Source: Megalobrama amblycephala
Lineage: Eukaryota; Chordata; Actinopteri; Cypriniformes; Xenocyprididae
DNA: 64,000 nucleotides
NCBI RefSeq assembly: GCF_018812025.1
Contig: NC_063052.1
Location: forward strand, 16,330,186-16,394,185
Reading direction: 5' to 3'
Position numbers and translations under genes: made by a program
Part shown: positions 47,130 through 56,153 of the stretch, piece after piece
Numbering within the stretch: the first letter of the stretch is position 1
How the letters are laid out: every line of letters begins with the position of its first letter
Notes under the pieces: model-generated
The model's database searches: none
What the model was told of the DNA's origin: nothing
What the model saw: the letters and a program-made list of their open reading frames with translations, nothing else

Positions 47130-47417
47130 CAGGGATGTAAATTAACTTTTTTGTCCACCGGCCACTGTGGCTGGTGGATTTCAAAATCTACCAGCCACTC
47201 AATGTTTTTACCAGCCACTTTCTTGTTTTTAACCGACAATGTGTAACTGCCAGAGTTGGGTAGAGTATCCAAAAACTGTACTCAAGTAAAAGTACAAGTA
47301 CTTATAGAAATATTTACTCAAAGTAAAAGTGAAAGTAATAATCTTAATAGTTACTTGAGTAAGAGTAAAAAAGTATCCAATGAAAATCTACTCAAGTAGC
47401 TCGTTACTAGTTACTTT

Positions 47418-47493
<76 letters not shown>

Positions 47494-48583
47494 CACACAC
47501 AATATCATGTTATTATTTAGATAGATATTTAAATTATTATCATAATTAGATATCTTTGCAACAAACACAGAAGAGACAAGCATTATTTCTGGCATCTGTA
47601 ACCCGAATATATCGTTATGTATAATAATAACGTATACACAGCTACATTTGAAAGAAGAGAGAAAACACACATGTGCTCGCGCTCATAACCTCTGAACATG
47701 ACACAAACAATGATAAAATGCACTGACGGATCTTCTTCGGTCTGTTCTCCAAAATGTAAACAAATGTATATTTCAGCAGGCGCGTGTAAACTGCTTAACT
47801 GTGTCAACAAAAAGGCGTTCATTTTCAAGACGAACAGGTCGCTGGCGCCATTGCGCAATAACTACCGCGGGACGGCGGATGTTCATTTCATACTCTCTGA
47901 ACAATGGTAGCTTATTTAATGTATAAATTAAGATATATGTCTATAAAAAACGGTAAAGAAATGCATACTTTTGTTATAGTATATATGACGTGGCGTAATA
48001 ATCTGTTTGGTTGTAAAATGTATCATGAATTTAAATAAAATGAAATCGATAGGACTAACGTTACCTGTGGAATTGTTCACAGACAGCATACGCAGCTCAA
48101 CTAATAAAGATCTTCATCGCTGGCAAACAACTGAATGCATTTTCAAATTTGCTTTTAATTGACTGTAGGTCCACGGCCACTTCATCCTGTGAACCCGCCT
48201 TAGACGATTCAGCGCGTGCAGGAAATGAACAAATCATTCAAACTGATTCGCGAATCAATTTAGACAGTTTTACAAACTTGTTTGATCAAGTCTTTGAACA
48301 GAATCGACTCAAAAGAGCGATTCATTTGTGAATGGGGCATCGTTCATGAAAAAAAAAGAGACTTGGAATAAACTACGCATTTCTTAACATGTACAGTATT
48401 TAATTAAAATAAAGTAACGAGAGGAACGTCGCCAAACGTAGCGAAGTAAAAGTACAGATTTTTCATTACAAATGTGCTATTTTTATTTACCCGCCACGGT
48501 GGCCGGTAGGTGAAGCCAGTTTACCCGCCACAACACAAAATCACCCGCATTTGGCTGGTGGCGGGTGCTAATTTCCATCCCTG
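47130..48583. mobile_element. hAT-type element in DIRS remnant
   Basis: Ends CAGGGATGTAAATTA and inverse TAATTTCCATCCCTG (with one variant base). Flanked by 8-mers GCCCGTTT (47122-47129) and GTCCGTTT (48584-48591). Contains a further insertion from about 47240, starting CAGAGTTGGGTAGAGTATCC, a common fish repeat, with a (TA)n tract. No transposase seen. Confidence 0.75.
47424..47489. repeat. (TA)n microsatellite
   Basis: Uninterrupted run of about 33 TA units inside the nested repeat. Confidence 0.9.
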
Positions 48584-48740
48584 GTCCGTTTCATCTGCTT
48601 CCACATTTATACCCGCACTGTGGGGCGGAGCGTGAGATGCAAATCTCGCATGCCAACGTACATTGGTTTATTTAGTTTACGTAACATCTCCATTCCCTCC
48701 TTCAGGGAACGAGGGTTATATACATAAGCAAGACATTTTA

Positions 48741-49800
48741 TGTGTTAGAATAATTAACCCGTTTCCTTTACACATGAGTGACTGATTGTCATGGAAATGT
48801 CAGGTCACATACTGTACTGTATCTTGTTTCTTTGAATTTTAAATCTAGATTTACACATACACATTGCCCCATGTGAACACACTTGTCCAATGAAAAAGTG
48901 CAGGGCTCGAATTTTTGTGTTTTATAATGTTTTATTACAAGTGCGGGGAACACATGCCCTGCGTATTCTACACCCATGGTACTGAGTAAGACAATTTGGT
49001 AAAACATTACAACAGTGTTATCATAGTTAACTAAAACCAAAACCATAAAAACATTTTCGTTACTTAAAATAAATAACTAAAATAAAATAAAATGTAAAAA
49101 TCTGCTCTTGACTGAATAACTTCTTTAGCTTTAATAAGGATTAATCTATACTTAATTTACACATTATAGCATTTAGTACCTGAACACTACTGCTAGACCT
49201 GTAATTATTTGTGCTATTACTTGTAATTTGTTAATTTGTTCTTTCTTCATTACTGACTGTTTGCTTGTCTTTATTTACCATTACTTATTATCAAATTAAT
49301 TTATGTTTGTCATAATTTATCTTTGGCTGCATTATGATTTCCTAATTCGGAATTTAATCAAAGTTTGTGCAAGTAGTGCAAGTGCAAGTGGTTGAATTAG
49401 ATCACTGAAGGTCAGCAGCAAAGACACTTGATAACGTGAGATTAAATACATAAAGTGTATTTGTGTAATTTAATATAGTTAATTATTACAGGTTTGTTTA
49501 AAATTCTGAGTTTGCATTTCACTGTTCTTATTCATTTTGAGGAATACTGAATGTTTTTGGCAAGTGAGATGAGGAAATGCATGTTCACATTTAGTCTAGA
49601 ACTACAATAACCATCATGTTTACACAGCGCACACAACGCCTCTGCACTTTATTTCTCTCAACATGGGGACAGGAGAGCTGTCAGTCAATAAATGGGAAAA
49701 CAAAGCAGCTTGCTTTACTTATTTGAAAAAATAATCTGATTACCTAACTCAAGTTACTTGTAACATGCAACACTGGCCAAGAGTTTTGTAAATTTTTCAA
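48741..49800 (-). other. 5' intron of gene C, distal part
   Basis: AT-rich, no coding signal. From about 49790 it matches the region downstream of the orphan promoter (16530 onward). It is intronic only if the gene C transcript starts at 50.2 kb. Confidence 0.35.
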
Positions 49801-49902
49801 TGGTGATACCAAATTTATTTAAAAGCTGTATTCAACATTTTTTATTTTTTTTGTAATTGTAACGTTACCCTGGTGTAGAGAGTGCATAAACATTCAACTC
49901 AC

Positions 49903-50195
49903 CTGGAATTCATCAATGTATCAACCTCACAGAAGACCTTCACAATTCAGTTATCTGCTTTTAAACAAAATAATACATTTGTATATAATAAATAAATGGA
50001 ATTAATATTTTTCTAAACAATTGCTAGATTATTTATCCAATATATTATTCATATGAGGAATATTATGCATTCAAAACATTTCAAACCAAAAATGTGCTAT
50101 TAAACATAGATATGAATATTAATACATACCAGCAGTCTGTGAAGAGGGTCTAGTTGAATAATATTGAGCTCAGAAATTATGCTCTATTTATTGTT
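49903..50195 (-). promoter_or_regulatory. Probable promoter and 5' exons of gene C
   Basis: TATA-like AATAAATAGAG (about 50182-50193), first exon ending at the donor CTG then GTATGTATT (50130), second exon 49954-49903 with intact acceptor and donor. Gene A has the same arrangement 0.9 kb from its coding exon. Here the next downstream acceptor joined to a lectin ATG is at 37263, 12.6 kb away, beyond the transposon nest. Confidence 0.5.
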
Positions 50196-50299
50196 GAATT
50201 AAGGCCCTCCCAATCAAAACTATGAGACCAATACTCTCCTTGATACGGGGCTTGGATATTGTGATGCAGCACAATATGAGTTAAACACTCAGAACATGT

Positions 50300-50655
50300 T
50301 TGTACTTGCCTGTACATATCTTGTAAAAACCCCACATTCCAAAGATCTCAAACCAGGGCTTGTATTGACAGAGCTGATCAATAAAGGAGACTTTCCTTTG
50401 CTCCACAAACTAAGACCTAATGGCTAAATAACACCTTTGTGTCCTTAATGTGTAAATCCACAACCTCCGGAAACAGAGATGACCACAGGCCTAAACAGTG
50501 ACATCCTCCAGGACACCGGCTCTGCCCAGCTATGCCTTCCAAAGAGCGTTTCTCTTAAACCAGAAGAAACTTCAATGAATTCACTCTCTTTGAACAGAAA
50601 CAGACTCAAAATTGCTGCAAATGATATTAATTAAACACCAGTAGGTGCCTTATAT
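50300..50655. repeat. Duplicated lectin upstream block, copy 2
   Basis: Counterpart of 17060-17420, about 97% alike by eye, with CACAACCTCCGGAAACAGAG in both. No gene seen. Confidence 0.6.
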
Positions 50656-50656
50656 A

Positions 50657-51277
50657 CAGTTGCAAGAAAAAGTAAGTGAACCACTTGCAGAATCTGTGAA
50701 AATGTGAATAATTTTAATAAAATTAGATCATACAAAATGCATGTTATTTTTTATTTAGTACTGTCCTGAGTAAGATATTTTACATAAAAGATGTTTACAT
50801 ATTAGTTCCACAAGACAAAAAAAAAAAAGAAAATAGCTGAATTTATTAAAATAACCCCATTCATAAGTTTGTGAACCATTGATTCTCAATACTGTGTGTG
50901 GTTACCTGATGATCCACGATCCATGATGTTTTGTGATGGTTGTTCATGAGTCTCTTGTTTGTTCTGAGCAGTTAAACTGAGCTCTGTTCTTCAGAAAAAT
51001 CCTCCAGCTCCTGCAGATTCTTCAGTTTTCCAGCGTCTTTTGCATAGTTGAACCATTGAATCAATGGTTCACATACTTATGAATGGGGTTATTTTAATAA
51101 ATTCAGCTATTGTTTTGTCTTGTGGATTATATGTAAACATCTTTTATGTAAAATATCTTACTCAGGACAGTACTAAATAATAATAACATGCATTTTGTAT
51201 GATCCCTCTTATTTTATTAAAATTATTCACATTTTCACAGATTCTGCAAGTGGTTCACTTACTTTTTCTTGCAACTG
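50657..51277. mobile_element. Complete TA-flanked foldback MITE
   Basis: TA at 50655-50656 and 51278-51279. Ends CAGTTGCAAGAAAAAGTAAG and inverse. The halves pair over about 230 bases around a unique centre (50890-51050). Shows the undisturbed form of the element split at 17675/24088. Confidence 0.8.
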
Positions 51278-51470
51278 TATACACTATATTGCCAAAAGTT
51301 TTGGGATGTCTGAATTTACATGCACATGAACTGACATGAAATTACATTCCATTCTTAATCTGTAGGGTTTAATATAAAGTTGGCCCACCCTTCGCAGCAA
51401 TAACAGTGTTCAACTTTGTGGGAAGGCTTTCCTAAACCTTGTGGAATGTCTGTGCTCACTTAAGCGGTAC
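51278..51470. mobile_element. Tc1/mariner-type fragment
   Basis: CACTATATTGCCAAAAGTTT then GTTGGCCCACCCTTCGCAGC and GGAAGGCTTTCC, wording of a common fish Tc1-type repeat. Only one end is present. Confidence 0.55.
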
Positions 51471-51538
51471 AAAAAAAATAATATTTACATGTGAATTTAC
51501 AATTCAATCCATGTACAAAATCCCAAGCGAAAAATATA

Positions 51539-51548
51539 TGTGTGTGTT

Positions 51549-51582
<34 letters not shown>
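51539..51582. repeat. (TG)n microsatellite
   Basis: About 20 TG units with two variants, counterpart of 24451-24497. Confidence 0.85.
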
Positions 51583-51585
<3 letters not shown>

Positions 51586-51835
51586 GATATTAGTTTGTGT
51601 TAGAATAATCAATAAAGTCTCCTGTAGATTTTTAAAGAGAAGTGTCTTGTGTTATGTGCTTAAGAATTTAATGCCTTAAACTGCCAATCTGATGTTACTT
51701 TGCTAATAAATAGTGTTTTCACGATAGTCGGATATTCATATCTGCTACAGAACTTATGCTTAACTTAGTAGAACTTATGGTAGACAATTCAGACTCGGTC
51801 ATAAACTAAGTGACTCTTTTAAAGATCCCTTTAAA

Positions 51836-52290
51836 TTAATTAATAATTTCATTTGAGCTGATTTGTCTCACATTAGCAATGACAAAGACTGCACTCAAAA
51901 CTCCTGAAGCTGCGGCTTGTCCTACTTTGGCAGCCTGAGCACCAATTCTACCAACATTCGCCAGCAGACATACAGTAGATGCATGATTTCTGCGGCACAC
52001 GCTGCTGTACTTCTGCTTAACCTCCATGAAATTTGTACGTTATCAAACGTGCATTCAGTGAATTGAAAATCAATGTGCTTACATAATCTGCTCCATTTTT
52101 TCAAGGCTCTCACATAGTGATTTTTGTTTGACTGCATTGGCAATGTTAGAAACAGTACCTGTTGCACCACCTGCAGCTCCAACGCCAACACCTGTGACAA
52201 TCAGAGCTGCACCAAGAGTGAAACCAGTGTGATTCCTCCAGCTGCTCCGATCACTGCAGCTGACAGACCGGCTTCAGTGCATGAAAGAAA
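51836..52290 (-). pseudogene. Apolipoprotein-L-like fragment, copy 2
   Basis: Better kept than copy 1. Bases 52250-52085 read FTLGAALIVTGVGVGAAGG and SNIANAVKQKSLCESLEKM without the extra base, then stop. Bases 52027-51836 read MEVKQKYSS, VGRIGAQAAKVGQ and ASGVLSAVFVIANV, matching the later part of the APOL domain. The two blocks are in different frames with a stop between, so the copy is also dead or needs an intron there. Located just downstream of the kinase exon, same strand. Confidence 0.65.
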
Positions 52291-52368
52291 AACAAACATG
52301 TCATCTTAAACTGATAATGCCAAGAAAAATCAAGTTTAACAAATTATGTTACTGTTTTTCCCCCTCAC

Positions 52369-52436
52369 CTTTCCAATGCTTTTGAGCATCCAAAATCACC
52401 TAGATTGAGGTAACCATCTTCAGTCAGGAAAACATT
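52369..52436 (-). pseudogene. Protein kinase exon (NEK-like), copy 2
   Basis: Identical layout and, in the coding part, identical wording to 25290-25357: acceptor, VFLTEDGYLNLGDFG, donor. The sequence upstream of it differs (lectin-unit flank here, other DNA there), so the duplicated block ends right at this exon, near 52440. Confidence 0.6.
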
Positions 52437-52739
52437 CTAGAAACGTAACAAATTACCTACTTTTTAAAATCCTGCAGGTACAGTATTCATCAATCAAACT
52501 ATACTCAACTGTGCACGTCTTCAGTCAAAACTGAAAGTGGGAATGTGATTTTATTCTTTCAGTAATAATCAAACAGTGGCAAAACAGGTATTAAAGAATA
52601 AAACATTCATTAATATTGTCATTAAAATCAGGCTTATGCAGGAAGGGGAGAATAGATTATTAAAAATTGGTTTTGGATGCCGTTAACATCACACATTAGC
52701 TTCATGAGTCCATTTCACATCACATTTGTTACATCTGAG

Positions 52740-53235
52740 GATGAAAGTTTATTCTAGCATTTTGTTATATATTTCCATCTGTATATTTTGTGTTGTATTC
52801 AGATGTATTTTTGTTCTCTGCTCTCTCTTTTTCTTCCTCCATCATAAGAGGTGCTCTGACTGACCAGCTGTATTCAGTCAGTTGATGTTGGAAGCGATTG
52901 GATCGTTCTTTCTTGTTTTGGGGAATGAAAGTGGAGGGTTGATTTTCTCCTGTTTATGGTTACAGGGAGAGAGGGAAGATTTATGTCATTTATTTTTTTT
53001 TTGGATTATTTTTCTCCAGGTAATTTAGAGAGATTTTTGGGTTAGTTAGTTTTTTTTGCTTTGTTTGTTATTTTGGCTCTTCCCTGAAGTTATCGCCTGT
53101 ATTTTCATTATTATTCTTTTTGATATTGATATTTGTGATATGGTTTTTGTCAATTTTTTTACTCTTTATAACAGAAAATTTAAAGTTAACATTGGTCGAA
53201 TTGGTGGTTGTGTTGTTGATTCTAGAACAGAAGGT
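52740..53235. repeat. Lectin 3'-flank block, copy 4, cut by LTR element
   Basis: Matches 20066-20535 up to GAACAGAAGGTT, where the LTR begins. The rest of the block, with the last lectin exon and the polyadenylation signal, is missing. Confidence 0.75.
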
Positions 53236-53238
53236 TGG

Positions 53239-53735
53239 TGTTGTGAATGGGAGACTCAGGCAGGGGATCCAAGTGCAGCGTTTATTAATAACAAGAGTGG
53301 TCGTACAGGCAGAGTAAATCAGGAGCAAACAGGTATAGCAGAGAGTAGACAGAATCGTAATCCAGGTACAGGCAGAGGTCGGGACTGGCAGATATCACTC
53401 ACAGGTCGGTACACAAAGCAAGGGTCAGGACAGGCAGCAATGGGTCAATAAACAGGGAACAGGCAGGAATGGTAACAAGGAACAGGCAGACAGGGAATAC
53501 AGGAAAACGCTCAGAATTGCAACAACAGTTAAACAAGACTTCGCGACCAGATGGTGTGAGTGAGAGTCCTTTTATAGTCCAGGTAACAAGCTGCAGCTGG
53601 GTGTGGTGATTAGTGAGGAGTGTGTGCATGGCTGTATGTGGCGACAGGTGATTGGTGTGGAGTGAACGTGACTGACAGGGAGAATTGTGGGAAGTGTAGT
53701 CCGGGGAGTGACAGGAACAGACGGTGATCGTTACA
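53239..53735 (-). mobile_element. 3' LTR of a gypsy-type retrotransposon
   Basis: 497-base LTR in minus orientation: starts TGTAACGATCACC, ends CATTCACAACA, contains a TATAAAAGG box (plus positions about 53570-53580) and AATAAA near 53285. On its internal side stands the polypurine tract GGGAGGGGGGCATTA, typical of the plus-strand primer next to a 3' LTR. No 5' LTR in the window. Confidence 0.8.
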
Positions 53736-53927
53736 TAATGCCCCCCTCCCGGAAGGCACGTCCTCACGGCGTAGATGACACCAATAGGGAGGGGGGGTGG
53801 GTGCATTGGAGCTCTAGTAGCGGACAGGGACGGAGTCTCCAATGCAGGTTCCAGGGCCGCCATGGCGGGTCAGGTGCTACGGGCAGCCATGGCGGGTCAG
53901 GTGCCACGGGCAGCCATGGGGAGTCCG

Positions 53928-54066
53928 GAGTGTCAGAAGGCCACGGGGGATCAGGTGGCTTGGGTAGCCACGGCAGGTCAGGTGGCTTGGGTAGCCACGG
54001 CAGGTCAGGTGGCTTGGGTAGCCACGGCAGGTCAGGTGGCTTGGGTAGCCACGGCAGGTCAGGGTT
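53928..54066. repeat. 27-bp minisatellite, about 5 units
   Basis: Units GGTGGCTTGGGTAGCCACGG plus CAGGTCA, nearly identical to one another. Confidence 0.85.
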
Positions 54067-54236
54067 CGTTAAAGGCCATAGTGAGCTACAGTCCATGGGC
54101 GGCCATGACAGAACCAAGGTCGATGACGGCAGTGGCCGGACCGGATCCCCACCCGCAAGCTCCCCACCCCATGGTATACTGCCCCCCCCAAAAAAGTTCT
54201 TGGGGAACTCAACGGAGTACGCAGCGGGTTCAAGAG

Positions 54237-54622
54237 CAAGGAGTTCAGGTGGCTCCGGCAGGGCAAGGCGTTTGGGCGGCGCTGGCAGGGCAAGGTGCTT
54301 GGGTGGTGCTGGCAGAGCAAAGCGGTTAGACGGCGCTGGCAGGGCGAGGAATTCAAGTGACGCCGGCAGGGCGAGGAGCACAGTAGGCGCCGGCAGGGCG
54401 AGAGGCACGGGAGGCGCCGGCAGGGCAAGAAGCACGGGAGGCGCCGGCAGGGCAAGAAGCACGGGAGGCGCCGGCAGGGCAAGAAGCACGGGAGGCGCCG
54501 GCAGGGCAAGAAGCACGGGAGGCACCGGCAGGGCAAGAAGCACGGGAGGCGCCGGCAGGGCAAGGAGCACGGGTGGCGCCGGCAGGGCAAGGAGCACAGG
54601 TGGCGCCGGCAGGGCAAGACGC
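54237..54622. repeat. 27-bp minisatellite, about 14 units
   Basis: Units GGCGCCGGCAGGGCAAGAAG plus CACGGGA. The central seven are almost identical and the outer ones diverged. Confidence 0.9.
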
Positions 54623-55211
54623 TTGGGCGGAGCAGGAGAGACCTCTGGAGTGGTCTCTGGACCCACAGCGGCCTCTTGGAAGGCTTCTGAGCCTTGAAGA
54701 ATCGGAAAAGCCTTCTTCCTCCTCCTCCTCCTCCTCTTCAGAGGATGAGGCGAGGGTTCTCCGGTTGGAGCAGCTGCTGGAGCGGACTCAATGGCTGGAA
54801 TGCCCCCTACATCCTCGAGCACCGAGGGGGTGGCCATCTTGCCCGTGGGCACTGGCAAAGCAGCCAGTGAGTGCGTTGCAACCGGTGAATTTGAGTGCGT
54901 TGCAACCGGTGAATTTGAGTGCGTTGCAATCGGCGAATTTGAGTGCGTTGCAGTCGGTGAGCTCACGTGCGAAGCGTCTGGTGGACTTGAGAGCGAAGCA
55001 TCCGGCGGGCTTGAGAGCGAAGCGGCCGGCTGGCTGGAGTGCGAAGCGGCCGGCGGGCTGGAGTGCGAAGCGGCTGGCGGGCTGGAGTACGAAGCGGCCA
55101 CCGGGCTTGAGTGTGGAACGGCTGGCGGATGCTTAGAACTGCCAGCCGCTCGTGCTGAGATCAGCGGTGGATCAGCCACACTGGAACGCAATCCTCTCCG
55201 CTTTCTAACTG

Positions 55212-55454
55212 ATCTAGAGATGTAACGTGACTCTGGGTGATCAGCGGAGGCGTGACGTTGCTCTGGGCGATCAGCGAAGACATGACGTTGCTCTGGGTGA
55301 TCAGCGGAGACGTAGCGTTGCTCTGGGCGATCAGCGAAGACGTGGCGTTGCTCTGGGCGATCAGCGGAGACGTAGCGTTGCTCTGGGCGATCAGCGAAGG
55401 CGTGACATTGCTCTGGGCGATCAGTGAAGGCGTGACGTTGCTCTGGGCGATCAG
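55212..55454. repeat. 30-bp minisatellite, about 8 units
   Basis: Units GATCAGCGAAGACGTGGCGT plus TGCTCTGGGC. The array ends exactly where lectin sequence resumes. Confidence 0.9.
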
Positions 55455-56153
55455 TACACATAGTATAAATAGTACATATAGTACAAATGTCTACACACCA
55501 TGCCTCTCTCCTTTTATCACTCACCTGCAAACACCTCAACCTCACACAGTGTGAGATATTCATTGCGTTCAGGGATAAAAATGTTGACATATTGTCCCTT
55601 AATAGGCTTAAACTCAAATGTTTTTGTGTCTCCAGGTGGGATGGACTCAACAGTCGCAGCCCTGTGAAGAAACACAGTAACAGAGAAATAGAGAGGGGCG
55701 AATCAAAACGGCATGAATCATATTAAATATACTTCTGTCAAAGGCAAGTTTGTATTAAAAGGATTTATTCAAAGTAATTTTACCTTATTTACTCATTTTC
55801 TAACCATTTGTGTAAGTATTAAGAGAGAGACAAAACTTACAGCTCATTATTGTTGCCATTATTTTCCAGGCTGTTGCCGATACGGATCTGAGCACCATTT
55901 ATTCTCTGTGCATAACCATCTCCACGATTAGTGATGCTAACTCTGGTTACCTCGTAGACTTCCAACAAGTCAACTCTCCACCAGGGGTCCTTTTCATCTT
56001 TAGTATGACTGCATGATCCCTGTTTGCGAATTGAATTCCTGTTGCCATCGATAGCTTTTTGAGCAGCTGCTAATTCATCGTATGTGGAAGACTGGACAGC
56101 TGTGGCTCCAAGAACAAGATTCCCTGTTTAACATAAAATAATAAACAATAACA

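Larger units (their letters stand above)
38343..48740 (+). mobile_element. DIRS-type retroelement, host of a transposon nest
   Basis: The two borders rejoin a sequence known uninterrupted at 24494-24525 and 51588-51610 (TTAGATATTAG joined to TGTGTTAGAATAAT). Inverted end sequences: GGGTATAAATGTGGAAGCAG at the left (38424) and its inverse at the right (48598). Recombinase remnants lie at 45838-47129. About 9 kb of the span is later insertions: a Tc1 element (38706-45835), a hAT MITE (46273-46463) and a hAT element (47130-48583). Only end regions and part of the recombinase remain of the DIRS element itself. Confidence 0.65.
53736..55454 (-). mobile_element. Internal 3' region of the gypsy-type element with coding-phase minisatellites
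   Basis: The minus strand stays open from the polypurine tract up to 55454 and encodes Pro- and Leu-rich repeats: LPWLPKPPD (9 residues, 53930-54065), LALPAPPVL (9 residues, 54240-54620), a Ser/Pro section (54790-55130) and a DRPEQRH/ADHPEQ section of 10 residues (55210-55454). No polymerase, protease or integrase is present, so only the end of the element was kept. The protein role is unknown. The border at 55454 joins directly to lectin gene D sequence. Confidence 0.6.

Noticed and set aside
53687..54697. Open frame of 336 residues on the plus strand, rich in Gly and Arg
   Set aside because: Antisense of the retroelement repeats; open because the periods are multiples of three. The polypurine tract and LTR show the coding direction is the other strand.
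55212..55454. Regular 30-bp repeats that could suggest a CRISPR array
   Set aside because: Units are directly adjacent with no unique spacers, in a vertebrate genome; a minisatellite.
53764..55650. Open frame of 628 residues on the minus strand
   Set aside because: Its first 65 residues run through lectin gene D exon sequence in the wrong frame; the rest is retroelement minisatellite. Not a single gene.
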